Assembly (NCBI GenBank): GCA_900552455.1
Contig: URZX01000008.1
Span: 1-64,000, forward strand
Direction of reading: 5' to 3'
DNA length: 64,000 nucleotides
From: an uncultured Peptococcaceae bacterium
GTDB taxonomy: Bacteria; Bacillota; Peptococcia; Peptococcales; Peptococcaceae
Made by a program: the position numbers and the translations under genes
Notes under the pieces: generated by a model
Told to the model about the DNA's origin: nothing
The model's database searches: none
The model's input: the letters and a program-made list of their open reading frames with translations, nothing else
In this document: piece by piece, positions 45,201 to 53,555 of the stretch
How the letters are laid out: the number at the start of each line of letters is the position of its first letter
How positions within the stretch are numbered: the stretch's first letter is position 1

Positions 45201-45677
45201 GGCGGCCTGGCGCGCGCCCTCGAGATCGTCATCGAGCAGCAGACGCGGCACTTCGCCACCAAGGCAGGCGCTCATGGCGATGAGCCCGTCGTGATAGTCT
45301 GTGAGCAGCTCGCGGTCGACACGCGGATGATAATAAAAGCCTTCGAGAGAGCTCAGCGTCACGAGCTTACAGAGATTGCGATAGCCTGTGTCGTTTTTCG
45401 CGAGCAGGATGAGATGGTAAGGCGCGGCGTCGAGCCGGCTTTCCTTGTCAAAGCGCGTGCGCGGCGCGACATACACCTCGCAGCCGATGATGGGCTTGAT
45501 ACCAGCCTTTTTGCAGGCGCGATAAAACTCCACGGCGCCGTACATGACGCCGTGGTCGGTGATGGCAAGGGCGGGCATGCCAAGCTCGACGGCGCGGTCG
45601 ATCTCGTCAGAAATGCGGCCGGCGCCGTCGAGCAGGCTGTAAGCTGTGTGGTTGTGCAGGTGTACGAATGGTTTCAT
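42243..45677 (-). CDS. dnaE: DNA polymerase III alpha subunit
   Basis: The 1144-residue replicative polymerase has an N-terminal PHP domain (FVHLHNHTAYSLLDG with the HxH metal motif, residues 5-20), the polymerase palm with catalytic PDIDIDFCYERRGEVI (about residues 396-411) and GPGRGSAAGSIVSYLLGI, a helix-hairpin-helix region near 840, and a C-terminal OB fold (about 995-1080). Its length and order fit the DnaE1 type. It lies 14 bp from the YtoI-type gene, an arrangement also seen in Bacillus. Confidence 0.98.
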   Translation of the reverse strand: MKPFVHLHNHTAYSLLDGAGRISDEIDRAVELGMPALAITDHGVMYGAVEFYRACKKAGIKPIIGCEVYVAPRTRFDKESRLDAAPYHLILLAKNDTGYRNLCKLVTLSSLEGFYYHPRVDRELLTDYHDGLIAMSACLGGEVPRLLLDDDLEGARQAAMWYQDLFGEDYYFELQNHGIPGQIKVNDGLHQLSRELGVRLVATNDNHYVRAEDAAVQDVMLCIQTATTLDTEDRMRFEGHEFYFKSYEEMLRMLPDDAAALDETVRVAEKCNFDFTLGHNYMPNFDTPPGMDHKAYLRSLCEEGIHRRYPAAGAEVTERLDYELGVIDKMGYNTYFLIVWDFVNYAKSHGIFVGPGRGSAAGSIVSYLLGITDIDPLKYQLLFERFLNPERVSMPDIDIDFCYERRGEVIDYVARKYGADHVTQIITFNSMLAKGAVRDVGRVMNVPLSVVNKVTKLIPSELGITLDKAISASDELRALIADDEQIAAMIQMAKSLEGLPRNAGVHAAGVVISAEPADHYLPLQRTKEDAVITQYPKDDVEAIGLLKMDFLGLRTLTVVNKTIESIRARYGVEVDFNTIPDDDPETYQMLSAGDTAGVFQLEGSGLRAVLKDLQPESLEDIIALVALYRPGPLGSGMVEDFIARKHGEQEITYLDPKLEPILNTTYGVILYQEQVMQIASSLCGFTLGEADMLRRAMGKKKPEIIAGYKTQFIEGAQKGGTSAEIAEKIFELIEYFAGYGFNKSHSAAYGLLAFQTGWLKCHYPKEFMAETLNSFIDRVDKMTFYISECRRLGIPVLPPDINASGLGFTATDEGIRFGLNAIKSVGQHPVDLICQARAEAPFTSFQDFCTRVEIGGTVGRRVLEALIKAGTFDSLGQGTRGLLAVLDECIAQAQQLQKNRNSNQMSLFDFVDAPSLNTVSVEIPDIGEFDKDERLRYEKEMLGIYVSGHPLDSFSEALQHIASCSISEINEQMDGVTLVLCGIMTGIRMQTTKKGDLMAYASLGDREGDIDLLIFPRTLPQVRSQLEENNIVKVTGRASIQDDERKIFVESIEPLRHAAADPAKAPLRVFVKIAEGLPYDDERVLAFLTREPRGDVPVFLCYMPESRIVLLNETYWVNDDPALWSRLGESFGPENVNIQRRQPQ

Positions 45678-45691
45678 CGTCTCATCCTCTG

Positions 45692-46999
45692 TCAGCCTTC
45701 GCGGATCAAGAGATCCACTTCGCTTTGTGCCACGAGGCGGCCGTCGATGGTCTCAATACGCACGGAGGCGTGGTGGTGGCCGTTGTATTCGGAAAGCAGC
45801 GGCAGCAGGTAGACGTCCTCATCGGCGCCGAGGGCGCTGAAAAAGCGCGTTGTCACCTGAAATGCCTGTCCCTGCAGATTTTTCACAACGCGCAGAGCGA
45901 TGACAGCGGCGTTGCTGGAGAAAATATTCGCGGTGCCGAGGCTGAGGCTGCCGTATTCGTCGAGCATATAGGGAATGATGCGCCCGGAAAGGATGACATC
46001 TGGCTCCCGCGCGACGAGGGAAAATCCGCTCATGCAGATGTTGTCGGAGGTGTCGCCGAGATGCGGCTGCTTCTGCATGGTCTGCTGGGCTTCGATGAAA
46101 TCCTTGAGGCTGACGACGCCGATGAGGGTGTTTTCCTCGTCGACGACGGGCACGAGCTCGACCTGTTCGAGCACGAGCAAACGCCCGAGATAGCTCACAA
46201 GGGTGTCGCTGTGGACAACGACAGGATTCGGCGTCATCACCTCTTCCACATAGGCGGACGGCGGCTCGCCGGTGACGTCATAGGCGGTGACCATGCCTTC
46301 GAGCTTGCCATCGGCGGTGACGACAGGAAATTCGCGGTGCCCGGTCTGCAGGCTCAGCTCCTGCCAGTCGCCAACGGTGTCGATGGGCTGCAGCACATAG
46401 GGATCGGTGGTCATGATGTCGGCGATGGTGACGAGCTCGCGCTGCTGCACGCTGCCGACGATGGCCTGGTTGATGGCGATGATGGCATCGAAGATGTCAT
46501 AAGGCGTGGAGATCACGACGATCTTGTCGGAGAGGGCCTCGAGCCGATTCTTCGCGGCGATGCCGCTGTCGCCGGTGAGCATCACAGGCAGATCGTGGCT
46601 GTAGACATAATCCATGAGCTCCTTGCTGTACTCACCGATGATCATGGTCTGCGGCAGCGGTTTTTTCTCGCGCAGATGGGCCTCGCTGGAGGCGACGAAA
46701 AATGCCTTCGGCGCAACATCGCTCTTGTCGGCGCCATGCAAAAGCTGGCCTTCGACAATATTGGCGAGCTCGCGATAGGTCAGCGAATCGATGGAGCGCT
46801 CCTTTTCCTGCTCGATGCGGATGGTGCCCACCTTGGGAATGGAGGAGACAAGCCCCTCGTTTTCTGCATCCTTGATCGCGCGATACACCGTTCCTTCGCT
46901 GATGTTCATCTGGCGCGCAAGCTGGCGCACGGACACTTTTTCGCCCACGTCCAGGCTTTCGATGAATTCTATGACGATATCATGCTTTGTCTTCTGCAT
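45692..46999 (-). CDS. YtoI-type DRTGG/CBS/hotdog-domain regulator
   Basis: The 435-residue protein joins an N-terminal helix-turn-helix (VSVRQLARQMNISEGTVYRA, about residues 22-41), a DRTGG domain (about 75-185), two CBS domains (about 190-310, MTTDPYVLQPIDTV and MTPNPVVVHSDTLV) and a C-terminal hotdog thioesterase-like domain (about 320-435). CBS and DRTGG domains usually bind adenine nucleotides. The family is uncharacterised, but its gene is next to dnaE in many Bacillota, as here. It is probably a nucleotide-sensing DNA-binding protein. Confidence 0.9.
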   Translation of the reverse strand: MQKTKHDIVIEFIESLDVGEKVSVRQLARQMNISEGTVYRAIKDAENEGLVSSIPKVGTIRIEQEKERSIDSLTYRELANIVEGQLLHGADKSDVAPKAFFVASSEAHLREKKPLPQTMIIGEYSKELMDYVYSHDLPVMLTGDSGIAAKNRLEALSDKIVVISTPYDIFDAIIAINQAIVGSVQQRELVTIADIMTTDPYVLQPIDTVGDWQELSLQTGHREFPVVTADGKLEGMVTAYDVTGEPPSAYVEEVMTPNPVVVHSDTLVSYLGRLLVLEQVELVPVVDEENTLIGVVSLKDFIEAQQTMQKQPHLGDTSDNICMSGFSLVAREPDVILSGRIIPYMLDEYGSLSLGTANIFSSNAAVIALRVVKNLQGQAFQVTTRFFSALGADEDVYLLPLLSEYNGHHHASVRIETIDGRLVAQSEVDLLIREG

Positions 47000-47028
47000 G
47001 TGGTTCCTCCTTTGCTGGCAGCGGGTGC

Positions 47029-47060
47029 AAAAAAAGCCTTTGCCAAGCAGACAAAGGCTT
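47029..47060 (-). terminator. Terminator after the CD1247-type gene
   Basis: The stem AAGCCTTTG/CAAAGGCTT is followed by seven T on the minus strand. Confidence 0.82.
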
Positions 47061-47125
47061 CTTCTTTTCAGACAAGAATGAAAGTCGATCTCGTTCCTCA
47101 GAGGACGAGCACATCCGCCACCATA

Positions 47126-47572
47126 TCAGTCTTCGTCCAGTTCATCCTCAATGACGATCTCGTCATCTTCCACTTCTTCGTAGTCATCGTCCTTGCCGAT
47201 GACGGCAACAACTGCGTCGCAGTTTGGGCAGAGAACCTCCACAGGTTCGTCGTAATCGCCCTGATAATAGCCAACGGTTTCCCCGCAGACAGGGCATTCG
47301 GTCTCAACGAAAATATCATCATCGTCAAAATCCACATCGTCGTCGTCCCAGTCGTCGAACATGAGATCCTCGACATCGCCGAGATCCTCGTCGATCGCTT
47401 CTGCATACTCCGTCAGCTCATGCACATATTCTTCGAGGGATTCGATCTCTTCTGCCATATCATTGATGCAGGCGAGCAGCGCCTTGACAAAATCGCCCTT
47501 TTCGGCATCCTCCGTCAGACCCTTGCCTTCTGCCAAACCCTTCAGATAAGCTGCGTGCTGTGATAAATCCAT
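47126..47572 (-). CDS. CD1247-type acidic zinc-ribbon protein
   Basis: The 148-residue protein has a helical N-terminal domain (MDLSQHAAYLKGLAEG, KGDFVKALLACINDMAEE, about residues 1-55) of the CD1247 type, then a very acidic stretch (DDWDDDDVDFDDDD, about 73-86), a zinc ribbon with CPVC (about 93-96) and CPNC (about 115-118), and an acidic tail. Such proteins accompany efp and aminopeptidase genes in Clostridia and Negativicutes. Function is unknown; nucleic-acid or ribosome binding is possible. It lies 36 bp after efp and is probably co-transcribed. Confidence 0.82.
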   Translation of the reverse strand: MDLSQHAAYLKGLAEGKGLTEDAEKGDFVKALLACINDMAEEIESLEEYVHELTEYAEAIDEDLGDVEDLMFDDWDDDDVDFDDDDIFVETECPVCGETVGYYQGDYDEPVEVLCPNCDAVVAVIGKDDDYEEVEDDEIVIEDELDED

Positions 47573-47608
47573 TTTCCTGAAACCCCTTTCGGTTCTCTTT
47601 AAAACGTC

Positions 47609-48166
47609 TTACGCTCTTTCAATATACTGACCGGTGCGCGTGTCGATGCGGAGCACGTCGCCGGTGTTGACAAAGAATGGCACGTTAACAACAACGCCAG
47701 TTTCCATGGTGGCTGGCTTGGTGCCGCCGGACTGGGTGTCGCCCTTGATGCCCGGCTCCGTTTCGGTGACAGTCAGTTCAACGGTGTTTGGCAGTTCAAC
47801 GCCAAGGATGATCCCATTGTAGCTGTTGATCTGGCAGTCCATGTTTTCCTTCAGGAATTTGTCGCCGCCCTGGAGCTGTTCTGCAGTCAGGCTGACCTGT
47901 TCGTAGGTGTTGTTGTCCATGAAGACATACGCTTCACCGTCGAAGTAAAGATACTGCATCATAGCGCGGTCGATGGTTGCCTTTGGCAGCTTTTCGCCGC
48001 CGCGGAAGGTCAGCTCGGTGGTGGCGCCGGTCTTGAGGTTTTTCAACTTCGTGCGGACAAAGGCTGCGCCCTTCCCTGGTTTTACATGCTGAAATTCGAG
48101 TACTTGACATGGGTCACCGTTGTATTCGATGGTGACGCCCGGTCTGAAATCATTGGATGAAATCAT
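47609..48166 (-). CDS. efp: Elongation factor P
   Basis: The 185-residue translation factor relieves ribosome stalling at polyproline. Its three beta-barrel domains are visible: KOW-like domain I (residues 1-64) with the loop [16 protein letters not shown] whose Lys32 or Lys33 is the modification site, OB domain II (66-128) and OB domain III ending TGQYIERA. No EpmA/EpmB or YmfI-type modifying enzyme is in the window. TAGGAGGAG precedes the ATG and a consensus promoter lies upstream. Confidence 0.98.
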   Translation of the reverse strand: MISSNDFRPGVTIEYNGDPCQVLEFQHVKPGKGAAFVRTKLKNLKTGATTELTFRGGEKLPKATIDRAMMQYLYFDGEAYVFMDNNTYEQVSLTAEQLQGGDKFLKENMDCQINSYNGIILGVELPNTVELTVTETEPGIKGDTQSGGTKPATMETGVVVNVPFFVNTGDVLRIDTRTGQYIERA

Positions 48167-48201
48167 GCGTTAAACTCCTCCTAAAAAATTACGTCTAATT
48201 T

Positions 48202-48230
48202 ATTATACAGTAGGTCGCCGAGAATATCAA
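48202..48230 (-). promoter_or_regulatory. Promoter of efp
   Basis: Minus strand TTGATA (48225-48230), 17 bp, TATAAT (48202-48207). Confidence 0.85.
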
Positions 48231-48243
48231 TATTCAGCCGCCA

Positions 48244-49326
48244 TCAAACAATGAGCAATTCTTTCGGCGAAGTCGTGAGATTTTCGCAGCCGCCCTCTCT
48301 GAGCACGACAAGATCCTCAATGCGCACGCCGCCAATCCCCGGCACATAAAGCCCCGGCTCCACACTGATCACCGTGCCCGCCGGCAGCTGCTCCTTCACA
48401 TTCCGCGAAAAACGCGGCTCCTCGTGGATCTCCAGGCCAACGCTGTGCCCCAGCCCATGGCCAAAATAGCTACCAAAGCCCGCCTTGTCAAAAACCGCCT
48501 GCACCAGATCCTGCATCTTCTCGCCAATGGCGCCAGCGCGCGCCGCCGCCAGCGCCGACTGCTGCGCCTTCAGCACCAGCGCGTAGAGATCCTTCTGCGC
48601 CTCCGAGAGCGTGCCCACGCCGATCGTGCGCGTCATGTCCGAGCAATAGCCCTCGTACACACAGCCAAAATCAAACACCACCAGATCGCCCCGCTCGATT
48701 TTTTTGTTCGAGGCGACGCCGTGGGGCATTGCCGATCGCACGCCGCTCGCCACGATCGTCTCAAAACTGAGCCCGCTCGCCCCCGCACGGCGCATCGCCA
48801 GCTCCAGCTCAAAAGCCAGCTCGCGCTCCGTCACACCCGGCCGCACAAGCTCCAGCACCTGCCGAAACGCAGCATCGCCGATGTGTTCGGCGGTGCGGAT
48901 GAGGGCGATCTCCTCCTCATCCTTCACAGCGCGGAACCGCTCCACCGCCTGCTCGAGGGGGATCAGATTTGCGCGCCCAAAGCAGGATTTTAAGCGATCG
49001 TAAAAGTCAAACGAGAGGTCATGGCGCTCAAACGCCAGCACCGCCCAGTTCTCACGCTCGCAAAGCTTGGCGATGCTCATCGGCGGCGTGTAGCGCGCAA
49101 GCTTTTCCAGCGTGAAATGCGGACACTGCTGACGCGCCTGCATCGTGTAGCGAGAATCTGTGAGAATGAACGCTTTGTCGCGGCTGATGACCAGATACGC
49201 AAACGTTCCGGTGAAGCCGCTGAGATAGCGGATGTTGGAACGATCCGAAATGAGCATCGCGTCGTACTGGTCTCCCTGCTCTGCGAGCCACGCCTGAAAC
49301 CGTTTCAATCTTTTTTCATATTGCAT
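48244..49326 (-). CDS. M24 aminopeptidase (Xaa-Pro type)
   Basis: The 360-residue enzyme removes N-terminal residues ahead of proline. After a creatinase-like N-terminal domain (about 1-130) the pita-bread domain shows the five metal ligands: Asp in VVFDFGCVYEGYCSDMTR (two), His in HGLGHSVGLEIHEE, Glu in ISVEPGLY and Glu in GVRIEDLVV. The ATG at 49326 has AAAGGAGGTC upstream. It lies upstream of efp (a frequent pairing) and 20 bp after the last pilus gene, so it may be read from both. Confidence 0.94.
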   Translation of the reverse strand: MQYEKRLKRFQAWLAEQGDQYDAMLISDRSNIRYLSGFTGTFAYLVISRDKAFILTDSRYTMQARQQCPHFTLEKLARYTPPMSIAKLCERENWAVLAFERHDLSFDFYDRLKSCFGRANLIPLEQAVERFRAVKDEEEIALIRTAEHIGDAAFRQVLELVRPGVTERELAFELELAMRRAGASGLSFETIVASGVRSAMPHGVASNKKIERGDLVVFDFGCVYEGYCSDMTRTIGVGTLSEAQKDLYALVLKAQQSALAAARAGAIGEKMQDLVQAVFDKAGFGSYFGHGLGHSVGLEIHEEPRFSRNVKEQLPAGTVISVEPGLYVPGIGGVRIEDLVVLREGGCENLTTSPKELLIV

Positions 49327-49346
49327 CGATGAATGACCTCCTTTAT

Positions 49347-50279
49347 TTATTCCAGTTGTCCGAGTATGAGATAGCACCATCGTTCCGGCGCCGGCTGCGC
49401 AGGAAGCGCTGCAAGCGGCAATATCTGCCGTCCCTCGACAGGCGTTTCCGCATCCTCTTCTTCTGGCGTCTCCGTCTCTGGCGGATTCGGCATGTAGATG
49501 GTTGCCGCATCGATCCGCGCCAGAGTTTCCGGCGGAACATCCTCGCCGAGCACAACAGTCTCGGCGCGCAGCCTCACACTCTCACCAACGGTCAGTGTAC
49601 CATCAATCCAGGCATTTTTGCAACTCAAATCGCCCTCAAGTTGCAGATCGTCTTCAAAAATCGCGTTGCCCGCAAGCTGGAGCGTCGTTTGCAGCTGCAC
49701 CGAGAAATCGTCGCCAGCAAAATGCGTCGCCAAAAGGCTTCCGGAAAGCGCACACGAGCCGCCGTCCCCGAGCACAAAAGTGCGCGCCACGCTCAGTTTG
49801 TCGTCACAGAGGATGACCAGATCCTCCGCCGCATGATGTTCCAGCCAGCGCCTCGGCACATCGCGCTGCACATCGTAGTAAAGCGCCCGCTCTGCGCACG
49901 CAAATGCAAAGCGCGCCTCCAGCGGCAGCGCAAAAAGCCGCACGCGATGCACCCGGCGACCCCCATCCGCCAGGCTGCTTGCGCTCTCTAACCGGACAGT
50001 GCGCGCCTCCACTTTTTCCACAGTGACAAGCCGACGCTGGCCCTCGATCGGTTCGTCAGACAGCAAAACACGCCCGACAGAGAGCGCCGCGCCAGACGCG
50101 TTCAATTCATCGAGGGTGTCCGCCAGCGCCGTGCGGTGCAGCTGCGCCAGCTGCAGGCCGCCGATCTCATCCCCTCTGGCAGCGCTGCGCAAACCTGCCA
50201 TTTCCACGCCGCAAACCAGCACCAGCGCCAGCATCGCGCAGGCAATGAGCGCAAGGATCATGATATTGCCACGCCGCAT
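49347..50279 (-). CDS. PilX-like pilus-operon protein with beta-rich C-terminus
   Basis: The 310-residue protein has an N-terminal hydrophobic segment (NIMILALIACAMLALVLVCG, about residues 5-24) preceded by MRR, like PilX-type minor components, but lacks a clear prepilin G/FTLIE site. The second half alternates short strands (LSGSLLATHF, LQTTLQLAGNAIFEDDLQL, LSCKNAWIDGTLTVGESV) resembling a bactofilin-like beta-helix, then a Pro/Glu-rich tail (PETETPEEEDAETP). It is the last gene of the pilus operon. Role inferred from position; assembly or surface exposure is likely. Confidence 0.7.
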   Translation of the reverse strand: MRRGNIMILALIACAMLALVLVCGVEMAGLRSAARGDEIGGLQLAQLHRTALADTLDELNASGAALSVGRVLLSDEPIEGQRRLVTVEKVEARTVRLESASSLADGGRRVHRVRLFALPLEARFAFACAERALYYDVQRDVPRRWLEHHAAEDLVILCDDKLSVARTFVLGDGGSCALSGSLLATHFAGDDFSVQLQTTLQLAGNAIFEDDLQLEGDLSCKNAWIDGTLTVGESVRLRAETVVLGEDVPPETLARIDAATIYMPNPPETETPEEEDAETPVEGRQILPLAALPAQPAPERWCYLILGQLE

Positions 50280-50297
50280 ATTGACAACTCCCCTTCA

Positions 50298-50684
50298 TTA
50301 CAATAGGAAACTGAGGCCGAGCGTGCTGGCCGCCGCCTCCTCCGTGCGAAACTGAAAAGACCCGATCGCGCAGAATCGCCCTTCCCTTTCCAGCCAGGTG
50401 TAAAATGCTTGCAGATTTTCCCGTGTACCAGCGAGCACCAGGCTGCCCTGCAAAGAATCGGCAGCGGTATGCATGCTTTCCACGGTGAGGCCGAGCTCCT
50501 GCGCTTTCATGCTGCATTCATAAAGGGCTTCGGTGCTATTCCACGGCGTTTCGTTTTCGCTGACAACAATTGGCTCCAGTGCTTCTTCGGCTGGCGCCTT
50601 CTGCCACTGTTCTGCCACATTTGTCCACAAAAAAAGCCCGAGCGCCAGGAGCAGCGCATAGATATAGCCTTTGCGAATGCTCAT
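50298..50684 (-). CDS. PilO/GspM-like inner-membrane protein
   Basis: The 128-residue protein has a short basic cytoplasmic start, one membrane helix (about residues 8-25) and a small extracytoplasmic domain with SMKAQELGLTVESMHTAA and NLQAFYTWLEREGRF, in the form of PilO/GspM ferredoxin-like subunits. Its ATG overlaps the upstream stop as ATGA. It should pair with the PilM/PilN-like protein upstream to form the alignment complex. Sequence similarity to known PilO proteins is weak; context carries the call. Confidence 0.65.
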   Translation of the reverse strand: MSIRKGYIYALLLALGLFLWTNVAEQWQKAPAEEALEPIVVSENETPWNSTEALYECSMKAQELGLTVESMHTAADSLQGSLVLAGTRENLQAFYTWLEREGRFCAIGSFQFRTEEAAASTLGLSFLL

Positions 50685-51799
50685 GATGCGTCGCCTCCCT
50701 CCAACGAAATCTGCACAACAAATTCATAAAACGTTTGCTCATCCTCGCTCGTGCGCGTCATTTCCAGGAGCAGCGGATGCAGATCCGGCTCCACTTCCGC
50801 CAGCGCACGCATATACGCCGCCAGGTCGAGCGCTTCGGCGCAGCGTCCGTTGAGAGCGAGCGTGTCATCGACGGCATCCTGACCAAGAAGCGTGATGCGC
50901 TCATCCTTGACGGCATAGGCCTCTGTCAGCAGCACGCCATACGTACTGCGCTCCACAACATTCTGCGGCTGCGCCTGCTGCGGCGCGTCGTCAATCTCAG
51001 CAGGCCGCATCGCCAGCCCGATCAACAGCACGCCAGGAAGCAGCACACAGAGTAGGAGCAGCGCTACGAGCGGCCGATCTTCACGCAGAGATACCGCCGT
51101 TTGCGCATGCAATGGACGCAGTGCACAGGCGAGCAGGCGCACACTGTCGCATTCCTGCGTTGTCTCCAGCCGCAAAACGCTCATACTTGTCGGCTCCGCC
51201 AGTCCCAGTTCATGATGTGCAGCGCTCAGGTTCTTTTTCAACGTCAGTGCATCGACGCTGTTATCTGCGCGCGCGTCGATGACGCGTCCGTTTTGCATAG
51301 CGACAATGGCGTTCCAAAGCACCGCAGAAAGCTGATACCAGCCATCCGCCAGATCTGGCAGCTGCGCAGCGGCAAGATCCGCCGCACCAACGATGCGCAG
51401 ACGCCGCGCAAAGCGACCGAAGGGGGCCGTGAGGGATCGCAGTTTTTTCTCCATGCAACCACAAACAGCGCATCGTCCCTCCGCATCCAGCATCTGCACC
51501 GCTAACGCAGCCGGTCGCTCCTTCAGTTCGGCGGTCAGCGCGTTTGCCGCCATGGCGCGCTGCTGCGTCGGCTTTGTCTGACTCGGCAGCATGATGATGC
51601 GTCGCACCAGCGCTGTTTCCGGTGCGACCAAGAGCAGCGTGTCCTGTCGGCGCAGCCTGCGCGCATCTGCCGCCTGCTTCAGCCAGATATTGAGATGCTG
51701 TTTTTTCACCTCTTCCCGCCAGCGCTGCTCGACGCCGTCAAGCGCACGTACGACGAACTGCTCGTTGTCTTCGTAAAATACCACGATCATCACGGTCAC
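50681..51799 (-). CDS. PilM/PilN-like (GspL-type) assembly protein
   Basis: The 372-residue protein has a cytoplasmic part of about 245 residues (VVFYEDNEQFVVRAL to RPLHAQTAVSLREDRP) that could be a divergent actin-like domain, one membrane helix (VALLLLCVLLPGVLLIGLAM, about 247-266) and an extracytoplasmic part with NGRCAEALDLAAYMRALAEVEPD and TFYEFVVQISLEG, as in PilN/GspL. A single chain therefore covers roles split between PilM and PilN elsewhere. It lies between the prepilin genes and the PilO-like gene. Confidence 0.7.
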   Translation of the reverse strand: MTVMIVVFYEDNEQFVVRALDGVEQRWREEVKKQHLNIWLKQAADARRLRRQDTLLLVAPETALVRRIIMLPSQTKPTQQRAMAANALTAELKERPAALAVQMLDAEGRCAVCGCMEKKLRSLTAPFGRFARRLRIVGAADLAAAQLPDLADGWYQLSAVLWNAIVAMQNGRVIDARADNSVDALTLKKNLSAAHHELGLAEPTSMSVLRLETTQECDSVRLLACALRPLHAQTAVSLREDRPLVALLLLCVLLPGVLLIGLAMRPAEIDDAPQQAQPQNVVERSTYGVLLTEAYAVKDERITLLGQDAVDDTLALNGRCAEALDLAAYMRALAEVEPDLHPLLLEMTRTSEDEQTFYEFVVQISLEGGDAS

Positions 51800-51804
51800 C
51801 TCCT

Positions 51805-52443
51805 TTATTCAAATTTCACGACCAGTGGGATCACGCGATACGCCGTCACCAGCGTATTCGCTTTCGTGTAGCCAGCAAGATGGATCTCAACGCTGTAGAT
51901 ATCATCAGCCAGAGAACAGCGTGCGCCGTCGCGCCCACGATAATAGATCCGAAATCCGCGCTCCTCGTTCAGCAGCCCTGCATTGCTGCTGAGATAAATT
52001 GCCAGCGGCTGGTCGGCGCCACTGTGCAGGCTGTCCTCCTGCCACCGATAAAGCACATGGTTGGGCAGTGGTCGTTCCTTCGGGCTTTCCTGGCTGAGAT
52101 CGCTCGGACTCGACCGCAGCACGTAGCCAACGCGGCCCAACGCACGCTCGTCCCCTTCGTCCATCATCAGTAGCCGCAATTCATAAGACGTGCGGATCTC
52201 TGAAAGTGGCCGACTGTCGACGCGCTCAAAATAATCCACATCAATATCAACTGCGCTGCGCACATCGTGCTCCATAAAATCCAGCGCCTGTTCAAGCTGG
52301 TCAGCGATGACTTCTTCCTCAAATCCGCTGCGTGACCAGGTGATGCTGTTGGCGATCAAATGCGAAAGCAAACTAATCAGCAAGCCGCAGATCAAAAGCA
52401 CGACCAGCAATTCAATGAGCGTAAAAGCTGCGTGTTTTTTCAT
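51805..52443 (-). CDS. Prepilin-like protein (PilW/GspJ type)
   Basis: The 212-residue protein starts MKKHAAFTLIELLVVLLICG: an A-F prepilin site with Glu5 of the mature form and a hydrophobic helix to about residue 31. Ala replaces the usual Gly before the cleavage point. The rest (LEQALDFMEHDVRSAVDI, FRIYYRGRDG, VEIHLAGYTK) resembles the larger pseudopilins of GspJ/PilW type found at the pilus tip. Its ATG overlaps the previous stop (ATGA). Confidence 0.85.
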   Translation of the reverse strand: MKKHAAFTLIELLVVLLICGLLISLLSHLIANSITWSRSGFEEEVIADQLEQALDFMEHDVRSAVDIDVDYFERVDSRPLSEIRTSYELRLLMMDEGDERALGRVGYVLRSSPSDLSQESPKERPLPNHVLYRWQEDSLHSGADQPLAIYLSSNAGLLNEERGFRIYYRGRDGARCSLADDIYSVEIHLAGYTKANTLVTAYRVIPLVVKFE

Positions 52444-52757
52444 GACGGCCCCTCCCGCACAAGAAAAACATGCGTCTCGTGCCAGCGCTCGTGGGTCACG
52501 CGAAGCACGTAGACGTCATTTTGCAGCACCGTTTCGTAGCGCCAGCCGCCCTCGAGATGCCCGCTTCTTTCCTCTGGTGGCGCTGCTTCCAATTCTGCGA
52601 GCAGCGCTTCCACCTGCGGCACCAGCGCAGCATCGTCAGCATCTCGCGCTGAGAGAAGCCCCAATCCACCAACACCTCTCACCAGCGCCACCAGGCAGAG
52701 TGCAATGATCGCCAGGCAGACGACCATCTCGATCAACGTCATCGCCCGGCGTCTCAT
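52440..52757 (-). CDS. Prepilin-like protein (GspI/PilV type)
   Basis: The 105-residue protein begins MRRRAMTLIEMVVCLAIIAL, with cleavage expected between Ala5 and Met6 and Glu at +5. The short soluble part has one strand-rich section (GGWRYETVLQNDVYVLRVTH). The length and position match minor pseudopilins of the GspI/PilV class. It overlaps both neighbours by ATGA junctions. Ala instead of Gly at -1 is shared with the next minor pilin. Confidence 0.82.
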   Translation of the reverse strand: MRRRAMTLIEMVVCLAIIALCLVALVRGVGGLGLLSARDADDAALVPQVEALLAELEAAPPEERSGHLEGGWRYETVLQNDVYVLRVTHERWHETHVFLVREGPS

Positions 52758-53215
52758 GACTCTACTCCCACGCGAATGCGGCCAAGATTGCTGACAACGA
52801 GCGTGCGCGCCTGTTCACCGCAGCGCACCGTCAGTGTGCATTTGTCATACGCCGTGCCGCGCGGCTCAAAAACGATCTGCCCAGTGAGAGAATTTGCCTG
52901 CAAACGCAAACGCTCACTGACCAGCGCTTTTGTCTGTGTCTGTTCGCCGTTCGCATCGCGCACCGTCAGACGATAGCCACCCTCGCAGCGAACGAAAGAC
53001 GCTTTTTCGCCGCTGCGCTGTGCCTCAGCGCGTAGCCAGATGAGATCTTTTTCCAGAAGCCGCACCTGCTGCTCCACGAGCTGACGGTCATACAGCGCGC
53101 CCACGCGCGGCACCATCACAACCAAAAGCAGGCTCAAAATCCCCAACACCACCACCAGCTCAATCAGCGTGAATGCGCGCCGACGTGCGCTCGGCGAAAA
53201 ATTCTCCCTGTTCAT
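52754..53215 (-). CDS. Prepilin-like protein (GspH type)
   Basis: The 153-residue product starts at the ATG at 53215, 8 bases after AAGGGTG, rather than the GTG inside that ribosome site. The leader is MNRENFSPSARRRA, then FTLIELVVVLGILSLLLVVM with Ala at -1. The soluble domain has LLEKDLIWLRAEAQRSGEKA and LTGQIVFEPRGTAYDK, typical of GspH/FimT-like minor pilins. It overlaps the major pilin gene by 56 bp in another frame, a long overlap that suggests coupled translation. Confidence 0.83.
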   Translation of the reverse strand: MNRENFSPSARRRAFTLIELVVVLGILSLLLVVMVPRVGALYDRQLVEQQVRLLEKDLIWLRAEAQRSGEKASFVRCEGGYRLTVRDANGEQTQTKALVSERLRLQANSLTGQIVFEPRGTAYDKCTLTVRCGEQARTLVVSNLGRIRVGVES

Positions 53216-53543
53216 ACACTTCGTCACCCTTCTTTAATGCCACTATCGCCACTCCATCGCCTGCTACCACTTTATACGCGTAACCAGCCACCGGACTTTC
53301 GATCTCGCTGGCGAGCACACCTGCTTCAACAAGCGCGCTCTGCGTCGTCGCTCGTTCCTCCGGATAGCGCTGCGCAAACTGCTCCGTTGCCGTCAGGAGC
53401 ATCGCCAGATCGGCTTCGATGCGCGTCTGCCGCGCATCTGTCAGAGTATCTCCAACGCGTACACCGACAACCGTCGCCAGAATGCCGATGATAACGAGCA
53501 CAACGATCAGCTCGATCAGCGAAAAACCTTTACGCCTTGCCAT
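53160..53543 (-). CDS. Major-type prepilin (GspG/PilA/ComGC-like)
   Basis: The 127-residue protein has a six-residue leader MARRKG and mature start FSLIELIVVLVIIGILATVV, with Gly at -1 and Glu at +5, the canonical prepilin pattern and the only Gly-containing site of the four. The soluble part begins TRIEADLAMLLTATEQFAQR and ends with GYAYKVVAGDGVA strands. Its length and order in the operon indicate the main pilin or pseudopilin subunit. Confidence 0.87.
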   Translation of the reverse strand: MARRKGFSLIELIVVLVIIGILATVVGVRVGDTLTDARQTRIEADLAMLLTATEQFAQRYPEERATTQSALVEAGVLASEIESPVAGYAYKVVAGDGVAIVALKKGDEVYEQGEFFAERTSARIHAD

Positions 53544-53555
53544 GGCTTCGCCTCC

